Shown here piece after piece: positions 34,178-42,518 of a stretch of 64,000 nucleotides of DNA (positions are counted from its first letter, which is position 1; each line of letters opens with the position of its first letter). The notes beneath the pieces were generated by a model, which saw nothing but the letters and a program-made list of their open reading frames with translations, was not told the origin of the DNA and searched no databases. Source of the stretch: JAIQFF01 sp963725615 (GTDB taxonomy: Bacteria > Acidobacteriota > Terriglobia > Terriglobales > Acidobacteriaceae). The stretch covers positions 124,001 through 188,000 of the forward strand of contig CAVRZO010000003.1 of assembly GCA_963725615.1 (NCBI GenBank), read 5' to 3'. Made by a program: the position numbers and the translations under genes.

Positions 34178-35899
34178 ATGATCAAAGAGCTTTCTCTCCT
34201 TCCCCTGATATTTATTGTTCTCATGATTTCTCCAAGTTCAGCCCAGAAAACGAAGAAGAAGCCGGCAACCATGACGGGGTCTGCCGCTAAGGGCGCGGCT
34301 TCCGGCGGCATGCAGGTTGCCCCGGACCTGGCGCTGCGGCTGGCAAAATATCGCCGCGTAGAAATGCCCTTTCACTCTGCCGGACTGACGGAACGTGAGA
34401 AGAAATTGGTGGAGAAGCTGGTAGATGCCTCACGCAATCTGGAAGATATTTACTGGCGGCAGATTGATCCCGAGGCCTTGACGCTCTACCAATCGCTGGC
34501 GACCAGCAAAAGCCCAAAGGATCAGCAACTGCGGCACTATCTGTGGATTAACGGTTCGCGCTTCGACCTGATCGAAGAGAACCGGCCTTTCGTCGGCATC
34601 GCACCCATGCCTCCGGGCCGCGGGTTTTATCCTGAAGGGTTGACCTCGAAACAGATCGAGCAATACGTGCATGACCATCCCGATAAGAGAGATGAAATTT
34701 ATAGTCCCACCACGGTCGTGCGCTGGAACGCAGATCGCCTCGAAGGCGTGCCTTATCACCTCGCCTACCGTTCGTTCCTGGAGCCCGCTGCCCGAGATTT
34801 ACGGGAAGCCGCTGCCTTGAGTGACGATCCCGCCTTCGCAAATTTTCTGCGCCTGCGGGCCGACGCGCTGTTGACCGACGACTATCTCAAGAGTGATCTG
34901 GCCTGGGTCGATTTAAAAAATCCGAAGTTCGATGTCATTTTTGCTCCCTACGAAACCTACGATGACGGCCTTCTCGGCGTTAAGGGTTCCTTTGGCGCGG
35001 CGGTGTTGACACGCAATGAGGCCGAGAGCCAAAAGTTGGCAATGTTTCAGAAGTATGTTGCCGACGTCCAGGATGCGCTTCCTCTGGCTCCCGAGGACCG
35101 GCCTTCCAAGCATGGTCTCGAAACGCCGATGGAGGTCATGGACGCTCCCTACCGCGTGGGCGACTTGCGCCATGGCTACCAGGCGGTGGCCGACAACTTG
35201 CCTAATGATCCCCGTGTTCATGAGCAGAAAGGCAGCAAGAAAATCTTCTTCAAGAATTTCATGGATGCGCGGGTCAACTACGTAGTGCTTCCGCTGGCAC
35301 AGTACATGATGCCGCCGGAGCAGGCGGCCAGGGCCTCGGCGGAAGCGTATCTGCTTTTTACGATCATGCACGAGATGGCGCACGGACTGGGACCAGCCTA
35401 CGCGCGCACTTCTGCCGGCAAGGCGTCGGTTCGGGAATCGATCGGTCCCGCCTACAGCGGTCTGGAAGAAGCGAAAGCTGATGTGGTCGGCATGTTCGGC
35501 CTGAAATGGCTGGTGGATCACGAGGTATTGCCCAAGGAAAAGCTCGAAGAATACTACGCCTCATATGTCGCCGGAATTTTCCGCACGGTGAGATTCGGCA
35601 TCGCAGAGGCCCACGGCCAAGCCCAGATGATGGAGTTCAACTATCTTTCCGAACGGGGCGCGGTCAAGCGGCAACCGTCAGGAGTGTATGCCATTGACTA
35701 CGCCGCCATGCCCGGTGCGTTGGCTGATTTGGCCAAGGAACTTCTGGAGATTGAAGCGACAGGAAACCGGGCGCGTGCAGAAAACTGGTTCAAGAAATAC
35801 GATGCAATGCCGTCGGAACTGCAGGTGTCGCTGAAGGCGGCGTCGAAAGTGCCGGTGGATGTGGACCCAGTATTTTCATTTCCCGAGAAAATCAAGTAG
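34178..35899 (+). CDS. Exported M49-like zinc peptidase (dipeptidyl-peptidase III-like)
   Basis: 573 residues with a signal peptide (LSLLPLIFIVLMISPSSAQ) and a Lys/Ala/Gly-rich linker. The zinc site HEMAHGLG lies near residue 400, and a downstream EEAKADVVGMFG, ~45 residues on, supplies the third ligand. The second motif matches EECRAE-like sequences of M49 peptidases. M49 normally has HExxxH, whereas here the spacing is HExxH, so this is an M49-like branch. Bacterial relatives are often mis-named MutT/NUDIX proteins. It probably trims peptides in the periplasm, which is inference from the signal peptide. Confidence 0.75.
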   Translation: MIKELSLLPLIFIVLMISPSSAQKTKKKPATMTGSAAKGAASGGMQVAPDLALRLAKYRRVEMPFHSAGLTEREKKLVEKLVDASRNLEDIYWRQIDPEALTLYQSLATSKSPKDQQLRHYLWINGSRFDLIEENRPFVGIAPMPPGRGFYPEGLTSKQIEQYVHDHPDKRDEIYSPTTVVRWNADRLEGVPYHLAYRSFLEPAARDLREAAALSDDPAFANFLRLRADALLTDDYLKSDLAWVDLKNPKFDVIFAPYETYDDGLLGVKGSFGAAVLTRNEAESQKLAMFQKYVADVQDALPLAPEDRPSKHGLETPMEVMDAPYRVGDLRHGYQAVADNLPNDPRVHEQKGSKKIFFKNFMDARVNYVVLPLAQYMMPPEQAARASAEAYLLFTIMHEMAHGLGPAYARTSAGKASVRESIGPAYSGLEEAKADVVGMFGLKWLVDHEVLPKEKLEEYYASYVAGIFRTVRFGIAEAHGQAQMMEFNYLSERGAVKRQPSGVYAIDYAAMPGALADLAKELLEIEATGNRARAENWFKKYDAMPSELQVSLKAASKVPVDVDPVFSFPEKIK

Positions 35900-35908
35900 C
35901 GCTACGGT

Positions 35909-36045
35909 CCACGTAGGGGCAGGTGTCCCACCTGCCCAGCCGAGCGCAGCTCGGCAGTCTTGGCTCGGTAGTCTCCCGTTTAGTGGTCCGCAAAACCACG
36001 GCGAGCTTCGCTCGCCCGCCCGGACGAGGGCGTCCGGGCCTACGC
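35909..36045. repeat. Family A element (copy 10), full-length with CCACGTAGG ends
   Basis: Nearly the same plan and sequence as copy 7 at 23.7 kb: GCAGGTG/CACCTGC, GCCGAGC/GCTCGGC, a centre, GGCGAGC/GCTCGCC, CCGGACG/CGTCCGG, CCTACG. It starts 9 bases after the peptidase stop and ends 4 bases before the mqnD stop, between converging genes. Confidence 0.85.
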
Positions 36046-36048
36046 AAA

Positions 36049-36972
36049 CTAGCCCACAAACTCCACTCTTGCTTCTCGCGGAATAATTCCTGCTTTGTAC
36101 CCCATGTCCAGCAGCCTGCGTACCGCCTCGCGGCCATCGGGGCCGTAGTCCAGCGTGCGCTCGTTTACATACATACCCACAAATTTGTCGGCGAGTTGGG
36201 AATCGACGTCGCGGGCGAATTGCATGGCGTACGCGAGTGCTTCGTCGCGATGGTCAAGAGCATACTGAATGCTGTCCCGCAGAGCCCCTGTAACTTTTGC
36301 CGTCAACTCCGGCCCGAGACTGCGCCGTATGGCATTTCCTCCCAGCGGAAGCGGCAGGCCGGTGACTTTCAGCCACCACTTGCCCAGGTCCACAATGCGT
36401 TGCAGGCCGGCTTTGGAGTAGGTCAACTGGCCTTCGTGGATGATGAGGCCCGCCTCATACTTGCCTTCCACGATTGCCGGAATAATCTGATCGAAGGGCA
36501 CGACTTCGGTCTCAATTCCCGGCGCGAAAAGTCGCAGCGCGAGATAGGCGGTCGTAAGCGTGCCTGGGATCGCAATCTTCTTGTGTTTGACTTCGCTCGG
36601 AGAAAATCCCTGGGTGGCGACGATCATGGGACCGTAGCCATCGCCCACGCTGCCTCCGCAGGGCATCAGCGCGTAGTTGTCCTGAATATAGGGGTAGGCG
36701 TGGAACGAGATGGCGGTGACGTCATACACGCCGTCGCCCTCCCGTGCCTTCTGGTTCAGGGTTTCGATATCGCACAGCGTATGGGTGAAGCGCAGCCCGG
36801 GGACGCGAACCTTGTTGGTGGCCAGCGCGTAGAACATGAAAGCGTCATCGGAGTCGGGACTGTGAGCGATGCTGATCTCACGGGTTGATGCGCTCCCGTG
36901 GATTGCATCCTTGGTTTCGGGGATGAGAGCTGCGGTCGCCGTATTTCCGGACGGGGTTTCTACGAAACTCAT
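36049..36972 (-). CDS. mqnD: 1,4-dihydroxy-6-naphthoate synthase MqnD (futalosine pathway)
   Basis: 307 residues. Converts cyclic de-hypoxanthine futalosine to 1,4-dihydroxy-6-naphthoate in the alternative menaquinone route. Seen: ISIAHSPDSDDAFMFYALAT near residue 35, VYDVTAISFHAYPYIQDNYAL, and the binding-protein-like segment YEAGLIIHEGQLTYSKAGL. The start at 36972 overlaps the bioY stop as ATGA, so the two are coupled; the longer open frame upstream is a shadow of bioY. Confidence 0.93.
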   Translation of the reverse strand: MSFVETPSGNTATAALIPETKDAIHGSASTREISIAHSPDSDDAFMFYALATNKVRVPGLRFTHTLCDIETLNQKAREGDGVYDVTAISFHAYPYIQDNYALMPCGGSVGDGYGPMIVATQGFSPSEVKHKKIAIPGTLTTAYLALRLFAPGIETEVVPFDQIIPAIVEGKYEAGLIIHEGQLTYSKAGLQRIVDLGKWWLKVTGLPLPLGGNAIRRSLGPELTAKVTGALRDSIQYALDHRDEALAYAMQFARDVDSQLADKFVGMYVNERTLDYGPDGREAVRRLLDMGYKAGIIPREARVEFVG

Positions 36973-37547
36973 GCCTGCTCCTTGCGGACACGCTGCCATC
37001 CGGTCGAGACTCCGGCCGCCACCATGACCTTGATTACTTCCGCGAACACAAACCAGTAAAGCCCGAAGCGTACCGCCTGAGCGAAAGAGTGGGTCAGCAC
37101 TGCCAGCCACGAAAGGCCGCCGGCGAACAACACCAATTCGGCAAACAGACCCGCCGTAGCCGCGCGAGCGAAACTTGCCTTGCCACGTTCCATGATCCAA
37201 CCGGCAAGCCCCGCGACGAAGGGATAGGCCAGCAAGAAGCCGCCAGTCGCGCCCAGGAGTTGGGCTATGCCGCCCAGCCCCGCGGGATTGAACACTGGCA
37301 TCCCCGCGGCTCCCTCGACTAGGTAAAGCGCCAACGCAGCAAAGCCACGACGGCTGCCCAGCGTAAGGCCTACCAGCAGCACACCAAAATTCTGCAATGT
37401 CAGGGGCACCGGAGTAAACGGCAGAGGCACGGTAACCCGAGCGCAAAGGGCGACAAACAGGCTGGCACTCACCACAATTGCCGCCTGTTCCGCCCAGTAC
37501 AGAGTGCGACTACCTTGGCCGAGGGCCAGACTCGCGGGTTTCGCCAT
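36969..37547 (-). CDS. bioY: Biotin transporter BioY (S component)
   Basis: 192 residues and about six membrane spans. Seen: TVPLPFTPVPLTLQNFGVLL and the glycine-rich LGSRRGFAALALYLVEGAAG, both characteristic of BioY. It imports biotin alone or with an ECF module (none is adjacent). No biotin-operator-like dyad was noticed upstream. Its stop overlaps the mqnD start by four bases. Confidence 0.95.
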   Translation of the reverse strand: MAKPASLALGQGSRTLYWAEQAAIVVSASLFVALCARVTVPLPFTPVPLTLQNFGVLLVGLTLGSRRGFAALALYLVEGAAGMPVFNPAGLGGIAQLLGATGGFLLAYPFVAGLAGWIMERGKASFARAATAGLFAELVLFAGGLSWLAVLTHSFAQAVRFGLYWFVFAEVIKVMVAAGVSTGWQRVRKEQA

Positions 37548-37604
37548 GTTGTAGATTCTCCGTGTCAGGATCTGAAATGCGTCGATATAACGAAAAACTC
37601 GGGG

Positions 37605-37733
37605 TCAATCCTTGCCGTGGGTCTCTCTGGAGGAACCATCCTTCATATGACTGCGCACCCGAAGGTAGGCTGCCAATCCGACCAGAGAGACGGCTACGGT
37701 GCTCAGGGCCAGGATCAGGAACAACCAGATCAT
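37605..37733 (-). CDS. Small single-span membrane protein (42 aa), unknown
   Basis: ATG at 37733, stop at 37605. The product has one strong membrane helix (IWLFLILALSTVAVSLVGLA) followed by a basic stretch (YLRVRSHMK) and a charged tail, giving a cytosolic C-terminus by the positive-inside rule. AGGA lies 9 bases upstream of the ATG. It lies just upstream of bioY on the same strand. No known family recognised; coding nature is inferred from composition and context. Confidence 0.5.
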   Translation of the reverse strand: MIWLFLILALSTVAVSLVGLAAYLRVRSHMKDGSSRETHGKD

Positions 37734-37828
37734 CCGCACGATGTCCTAGGATATCAAAAGGAAGTGGAATGTGCGGGCGAAGCGTCTGCTGGGAATTGCT
37801 ACAGGGATTGTTCCGCTGCTTTGCGAGT

Positions 37829-39151
37829 CTACTTGCCCGCCATGGCGCGTTCAACGTCGTCGGTGGTGTGCGGCAGATTGCCGGTCAGGTTGACCAACTT
37901 GCCGTCCTGGTCCACGTAAAGAATGTCTTCGATTCGTACTCCCAGCTTTTCCTCCGGGATATAGATTCCAGGTTCGAGGGTAAAGACTGCCCCCGGCCCC
38001 AGTGGAGCGTCATAGTCGCCGGGATCGTGGACATTCAATCCCACGTAGTGGCCGAGCCCGTGAATGAAGTATTTTCCCAGCGGCTCGCCATGCAAGTCCT
38101 TGCCGTGAGTGTTGATGTAGTTGTAGGCAATATCGTGGAGGGAATCCGGCCGGTCTCGCCGTAAGTACGACTTACCCGACCGAAATGCGACAGCGGCGGC
38201 CTGTTGCGCACCGAGGACGATGTCGTAGATCTCCCGCTGGCGAGCAGTGAACTTGCCCGACACCGGCAAAGTACGCGTGACATCGGACGCGTACATGGAA
38301 TATTCCCCCGCGGCATCAATGACCACCAGGTCTCCCGACTGCATGGTGCCCGAGTCTTCCGAATAGTGCAGGACGGTGGAATAGAAGCCCGAACCCACGA
38401 TGGGCGCGTACGCCGGACGCTCACAACCACGTTTCCCCCACTCGTACTGCATCAGCGCGGAAACCTCTCGCTCCGTGACACCCGGTTTCACCGTGCGCAT
38501 GGCAGCGAAATGCGCGGCAATTGAGGCGTCGGTCGCGAGACGGATGCGCTCGATCTCCCCTGAGTCCTTGTCGGTTCTGAGTGATGCCAGCATCGGCCGC
38601 ACATCCTGGAAGGACACGCCGACGGGGAACGCGTTGGCCCGCTTCAACCAATCGAGCGGTGCGGTTGAATTCGAGATCTCATCGCCTGTCACGACATCTG
38701 TAAGGATTGTTGCCTTCTTCAGGGGCAGCAGCCGGACAAGCTCGGAGCGCAGGTTGTCCAGGACCTCGACGTGGTCGAACCCGGTAACTTTGCTTACGTC
38801 AGGACTGTCCGCGCCAAGTTTCGGTCCCGTCCACTTTTCCTGCGAGGAATTGTGGTTGGGAAGAAACAGGATTTCCGTGTAAGCGTGATCGTTGGAGTTG
38901 CCCCCGCCAACAATCAGCAGCGCAGCTCCCGGCTCGCTCCAGCCGGAGAGGTAGAAGAAGTTGTCGTCGGGACGGTAGCCGTAAAGATCGTTCGGCCCCT
39001 CGGCTTCGTTCGAGGCAAAGAGCAGTACCACGCCCCCGTTGGCCTTGCTGGCCAGCGCCTGCCGCCGCAGCCGGAAATCGGAGTTAGTTTGTCGGTCCAG
39101 TGCCCATGTGAGTTGGAAAACAAGGAAAAAAACCAGCAACACCTTACGCAT
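37829..39151 (-). CDS. pepP: Exported Xaa-Pro aminopeptidase (M24B)
   Basis: 440 residues with a signal peptide (MRKVLLVFFLVFQLTWAL), so periplasmic. The AMP_N domain is first (RRQALASKANGGVVLLFAS), then the pita-bread M24 domain with metal ligands in VVIDAAGEYSMYASDVTRT (two Asp), HGLGHYVGLNVHD (His), FTLEPGIYI (Glu) and VRIEDILYV (Glu). It removes the first residue from peptides with proline second. A periplasmic rather than cytosolic version is less common. It is transcribed in the direction of the small membrane protein and bioY. Confidence 0.92.
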   Translation of the reverse strand: MRKVLLVFFLVFQLTWALDRQTNSDFRLRRQALASKANGGVVLLFASNEAEGPNDLYGYRPDDNFFYLSGWSEPGAALLIVGGGNSNDHAYTEILFLPNHNSSQEKWTGPKLGADSPDVSKVTGFDHVEVLDNLRSELVRLLPLKKATILTDVVTGDEISNSTAPLDWLKRANAFPVGVSFQDVRPMLASLRTDKDSGEIERIRLATDASIAAHFAAMRTVKPGVTEREVSALMQYEWGKRGCERPAYAPIVGSGFYSTVLHYSEDSGTMQSGDLVVIDAAGEYSMYASDVTRTLPVSGKFTARQREIYDIVLGAQQAAAVAFRSGKSYLRRDRPDSLHDIAYNYINTHGKDLHGEPLGKYFIHGLGHYVGLNVHDPGDYDAPLGPGAVFTLEPGIYIPEEKLGVRIEDILYVDQDGKLVNLTGNLPHTTDDVERAMAGK

Positions 39152-39180
39152 TCAGAGTCCCTTTGTTCATGATGAAAGAT

Positions 39181-40182
39181 TTACTTGGTGGTGCTAGTTA
39201 CTACTTTGCTGGCCGCAATCGTCGCATCCACGTTGGTCTTATCCACCAGCGCCGATCCCGTGTCCACAAATGCCGGAATGGGGGCGAAGCTGTCTTTGGC
39301 CCAGTCATTGCTCAGCGTGGACAACTTGTGATGGTAAAGATCGTCCAGCATCTTTACCCCGACGAAGCTCATCGTGTAAGGCTTCTGCGAAATTGTGGCA
39401 GCGATCACACCCTTCTGGATCCACGAGAGAGTGTCCTCGTCGGTGTCCATCGCCAGGATGACCTTGTCTTTGACCCCATGCTGGCTCAGCACGGTAGCCA
39501 CCTCTTTGCCGGCGAGCGCCTCCAGGCATACGAAGGCATCGGTGTGCTCCTTCTTGTCGTTGCCCAGAACTTCGGTAGCCGTATCGAAGGCGAGGCGGGA
39601 ATCGCCCTTCATGTCCACCACGCGGGTGATCTTTATTTGTGGCGTGGCCTCAAGCGCATCGCGATAACCGCGCAGACGCTCTTTCAGATTGGCCTGCTCG
39701 GGAATCGTGAATACGACCACGTTCCCCTTTCCGTTCAATTCCTTCGCCAGCCGCTGGCCTCCGATCTGGCCGGCATGGTAATTGTCGGTGCCGATGAACA
39801 GAAGCCGTTTACTTGCCGGCGCGTCGGAGTCCACCGTGATTACGGGAATGCCGGCGGCGATGGCGCGATCGATGTCATCTTTCAGCAAGGCTGGGTCCGC
39901 CACTGAAATCAGGATCCCGCTAGCTTTGTTTTGCACTGCTTCCTGCAATGCCTTCTGTTCAGCCTTGGGATCGTAGGTGTCCGGACCTGCGAATTCGGAG
40001 CGCACTTTGAGCTGTTGGGCCGCCTGAAACAAACCGGCCGAACCGGCTTGCCAGTAGGGAATCTTCACATTGGTTGAAATCAGAAAATACTTTTCTTCGG
40101 AATCGTGACCGGTTCCACAGCTGACCAGGAAAACCAGCAGAATGCCGAAGACGACTCGGGAAGGTACCGTGAGGTGGCGCAT
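39181..40182 (-). CDS. Periplasmic sugar-binding lipoprotein (RbsB/LacI-like), orphan
   Basis: 333 residues with a lipoprotein signal (FGILLVFLVSC, Cys near residue 22). The mature part follows the type-1 periplasmic-binding fold: KYFLISTNVKIPYWQAGSAG, ASGILISVADPALLKDDIDR, and AGIPVITVDSDAP, as in ribose/autoinducer-2 binding proteins. No ABC ATPase or permease adjoins it, so it may work with a distant transporter or as a sensor component. It sits upstream of pepP with only a 29-base gap. Confidence 0.85.
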   Translation of the reverse strand: MRHLTVPSRVVFGILLVFLVSCGTGHDSEEKYFLISTNVKIPYWQAGSAGLFQAAQQLKVRSEFAGPDTYDPKAEQKALQEAVQNKASGILISVADPALLKDDIDRAIAAGIPVITVDSDAPASKRLLFIGTDNYHAGQIGGQRLAKELNGKGNVVVFTIPEQANLKERLRGYRDALEATPQIKITRVVDMKGDSRLAFDTATEVLGNDKKEHTDAFVCLEALAGKEVATVLSQHGVKDKVILAMDTDEDTLSWIQKGVIAATISQKPYTMSFVGVKMLDDLYHHKLSTLSNDWAKDSFAPIPAFVDTGSALVDKTNVDATIAASKVVTSTTK

Positions 40183-40309
40183 CGGATCCTCCTTGCGAAC
40201 AGACGCGACCGCGCCCTACGGGCGCGAAACGGTACGGATTCTAAACCTACTGGCAAGGAAAGGGAAGGAATTGGATGGAGGGGTAGAGGGTCAGTTTGAT
40301 TTCCACAGG

Positions 40310-40570
40310 CTATTGGAACCCACGAAATAGGACTAGATAATCGATGGTGAGCGCCCACAGCCAGATAAATACTCCGGCACAACGGATGTAGACGGGATAC
40401 CACGACTTCGTGACCATGCTGGAAAGTGGATTGCTTTGAACAAACTTACTTTTGGCATAGCTTCTCTGTCCCCAGGCGACCAACATGTTCGTCTTAAAGA
40501 TGCAGAGGCCACCACAGACGTAAAAAACGACGCTCATCGCCGCTACCGCAATGGCTCCAGATGTTGTCAT
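40310..40570 (-). CDS. Small two-span membrane protein, unknown
   Basis: 86 residues from the ATG at 40570, with two hydrophobic spans (GAIAVAAMSVVFYVCGG near residue 5 and CAGVFIWLWALTIDYLVL near residue 65) and a basic loop between. An earlier in-frame ATG (40708) would put 46 residues of polar, improbable sequence in front and overlap the GT2 gene, so it is not used. It is 98 bases downstream of the GT2 gene on the same strand. No family recognised. Confidence 0.6.
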   Translation of the reverse strand: MTTSGAIAVAAMSVVFYVCGGLCIFKTNMLVAWGQRSYAKSKFVQSNPLSSMVTKSWYPVYIRCAGVFIWLWALTIDYLVLFRGFQ

Positions 40571-40667
40571 GCCCCTATTTTTTCGCCGAGTGCTTTCAGG
40601 ATTACGTTCATCATGCCACGAAACACGTAGAGGCGCACTCCTTGTGGAAATCAAACTGACCCATGAA

Positions 40668-42341
40668 CTACACGCCCACAGGAAACGGCTTGGTATGGGT
40701 CTCCGCACTCAGGGACAAGCCCGAGAAGCGGCCTTGCAACAAAGACATCAATCCCGTGTACCAGTAGCCAACCACGAACAAAACCAGAAAGGGCACGGTA
40801 ATGTAGTTTTCGTTGGCAATGGCGTAGTAGACCGTAAGCGCGAAGTAGGTTCCAATCAAGAGTTCGACCCACGGCACCCAACCTAGGCGGCGACGGTATT
40901 TGGTGGTATTGATCCGGTCTTTCTTCGACTCCACGCGATATTTGGGAGTGCGCGCGAAGGCCGACTTCTGCCCCACCAGCGCCTCCAGCACGGCGCGCGT
41001 GTTGGTGATGGTCAGTCCTATGCCGAGCGCCATCAGGAAGGGAAGATAGAGTAGCGCCCGCGGCCACGTCCGGGGAAATAGCTCGCGCTGTGAGACCAGG
41101 TAGAAGCTGGAAATCGAAAAGGTGGACGCCATAAACAGCGGCAGATCGATGTACAGCATCTGGAACCATCCCTGGTAAAAGCGGATGATCATCGCCGGCA
41201 GCAACAGCACCGAAAGCACGACCATCAGGGGATAGCTGAGATTCGCGGTCAGGTGGTACCAGGCCTCCAGCTTGACCCGGAACGGCTGATCACTCTTCAT
41301 CACGCTGGGCAGAATCTTCTTCGCAGTCTGGATCAGCCCCTTGGCCCAACGCGCCTGCTGGGTCTTGAACGCCGTCATTTCCACCGGCAATTCGGCGGGA
41401 CACTCCACGTCCTGCAGGTAGATGAACTTCCATCCCTTGAGCTGGGCGCGATAGGAGAGGTCGGTGTCTTCCGTGAGCGTGTCGTGCTGCCAGCCTCCGG
41501 CTTCCTCGATCGCGCTCCTGCGCCAAATTCCGGCGGTGCCGTTGAAGTTGAAGAAGACGTTGCTGCGGGCGCGTCCGGAATGCTCCAGCACAAAATGCCC
41601 GTCGAGCAGGATGGCTTCGACCTGAGTAAGAAAAGAATAGTTGCGATTGATATGGGTCCAGCGGGTTTGCACCATGCCGATCTTCGGATCGGTCAAGTGG
41701 TGGATGGTCCGCATCAGAAAATCTTCAGGCGGAACAAAGTCGGCGTCGAATATGGCAATGAACTCGCCCTTCGCGCGTTTCATGCCTTCCGCCAGGGCCC
41801 CCGCCTTGAAGCCTTCGCGATTCGTGCGGTGATGATAGGTAACGGGGAATCCGCGCGCCGCGTACTGTTCGACCAGCCCCTGGGCGACGGCCTGGGTCTC
41901 GTCCGTCGAATCGTCGAGCACCTGAACATCGAGCTTGTCCAGAGGATACTGCAACCGACAGACCGCATCCAGCAAGCGTTCAATCACGAACTGCTCGTTG
42001 AAGATCGGAAGCTGTACCGTGACGCGCGGCAGATCCGAAAAATGCCCGGCCGGCTCGATGGTGCGATTCTTCCTGTGCTTGTAATAGAGATACACCAGCA
42101 CGTAGCGATGCAGACCGTACGAGGCCAGCAGAATGAGCACGATGAAGTAGGGGACCAGCAACGCCATATCAAACGCATTGGCGTGATAGAGGCCCTTGAA
42201 TGTGGTGTCGAGAAAATGCTGGCGAATGTACTGGCCGATGCCCCGCGAGGCCACGAAAGCGGCCATGAAAGCAGGTGAAATGGAGGCAAAGCCCAGGGAA
42301 AAGTCCTTATCCGGCGTTATTTGGCTAACCGGAAATGTCAT
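40668..42341 (-). CDS. Cellulose-synthase-like processive GT2 glycosyltransferase
   Basis: 557 residues. Two membrane spans at the N-terminus, a cytosolic GT2 domain with the Asp motifs QVLDDSTDET and IFDADFVPP, the TEDTDLSYR motif and QQARWAKG (QxxRW), then four or five C-terminal spans. These are the residues of processive beta-glycan synthases of the CslA/BcsA type; no PilZ domain or Bcs partner is present, so the polymer is unknown. The open frame continues upstream to 42509, but that part is translated from a family A repeat, so the ATG at 42341 is the start. Confidence 0.9.
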   Translation of the reverse strand: MTFPVSQITPDKDFSLGFASISPAFMAAFVASRGIGQYIRQHFLDTTFKGLYHANAFDMALLVPYFIVLILLASYGLHRYVLVYLYYKHRKNRTIEPAGHFSDLPRVTVQLPIFNEQFVIERLLDAVCRLQYPLDKLDVQVLDDSTDETQAVAQGLVEQYAARGFPVTYHHRTNREGFKAGALAEGMKRAKGEFIAIFDADFVPPEDFLMRTIHHLTDPKIGMVQTRWTHINRNYSFLTQVEAILLDGHFVLEHSGRARSNVFFNFNGTAGIWRRSAIEEAGGWQHDTLTEDTDLSYRAQLKGWKFIYLQDVECPAELPVEMTAFKTQQARWAKGLIQTAKKILPSVMKSDQPFRVKLEAWYHLTANLSYPLMVVLSVLLLPAMIIRFYQGWFQMLYIDLPLFMASTFSISSFYLVSQRELFPRTWPRALLYLPFLMALGIGLTITNTRAVLEALVGQKSAFARTPKYRVESKKDRINTTKYRRRLGWVPWVELLIGTYFALTVYYAIANENYITVPFLVLFVVGYWYTGLMSLLQGRFSGLSLSAETHTKPFPVGV

Positions 42342-42380
42342 TGTACCGGAAAGGCCGCACGGATCAGGAGAAACGACGAA

Positions 42381-42500
42381 CCACGTAGGCCCGGACGCCC
42401 TCGTCCGGGCGGGCGAGCAAGGCTCGCCTATTGTCTTGTTTGGCTGATCGAAACCCTGCGGAGCTGCGCTCCGCAGGACGGGCGGGGGCGCCCGTCCCCA
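42381..42500. repeat. Family A element (copy 11), full-length
   Basis: CCACGTAGGCCCGGACG/CGTCCGGGC hairpin, GGGCGAGC/GCTCGCC, a centre, GCGGAGC-TGC-GCTCCGC, and GGACGGGCG/CGCCCGTCC. Related to copies 7 and 10 in reverse order. It lies between the mqnC stop and the GT2 start. Confidence 0.85.
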
Positions 42501-42518
42501 CATGACCACATGAGCTGG

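Noticed and set aside
34042..34311. 90-residue N-terminal extension of the HAD hydrolase
   Set aside because: Would be translated from the CTTTGCG palindrome and overlap the start of the divergent peptidase gene.
37548..37604. Biotin operator or riboswitch upstream of bioY
   Set aside because: No long dyad or conserved box could be recognised in the short gap.
42342..42509. 56-residue N-terminal extension of the GT2 gene
   Set aside because: Encoded by a family A repeat; the same peptide-like strings (e.g. SPARTRASGPT) arise from other copies of the repeat.
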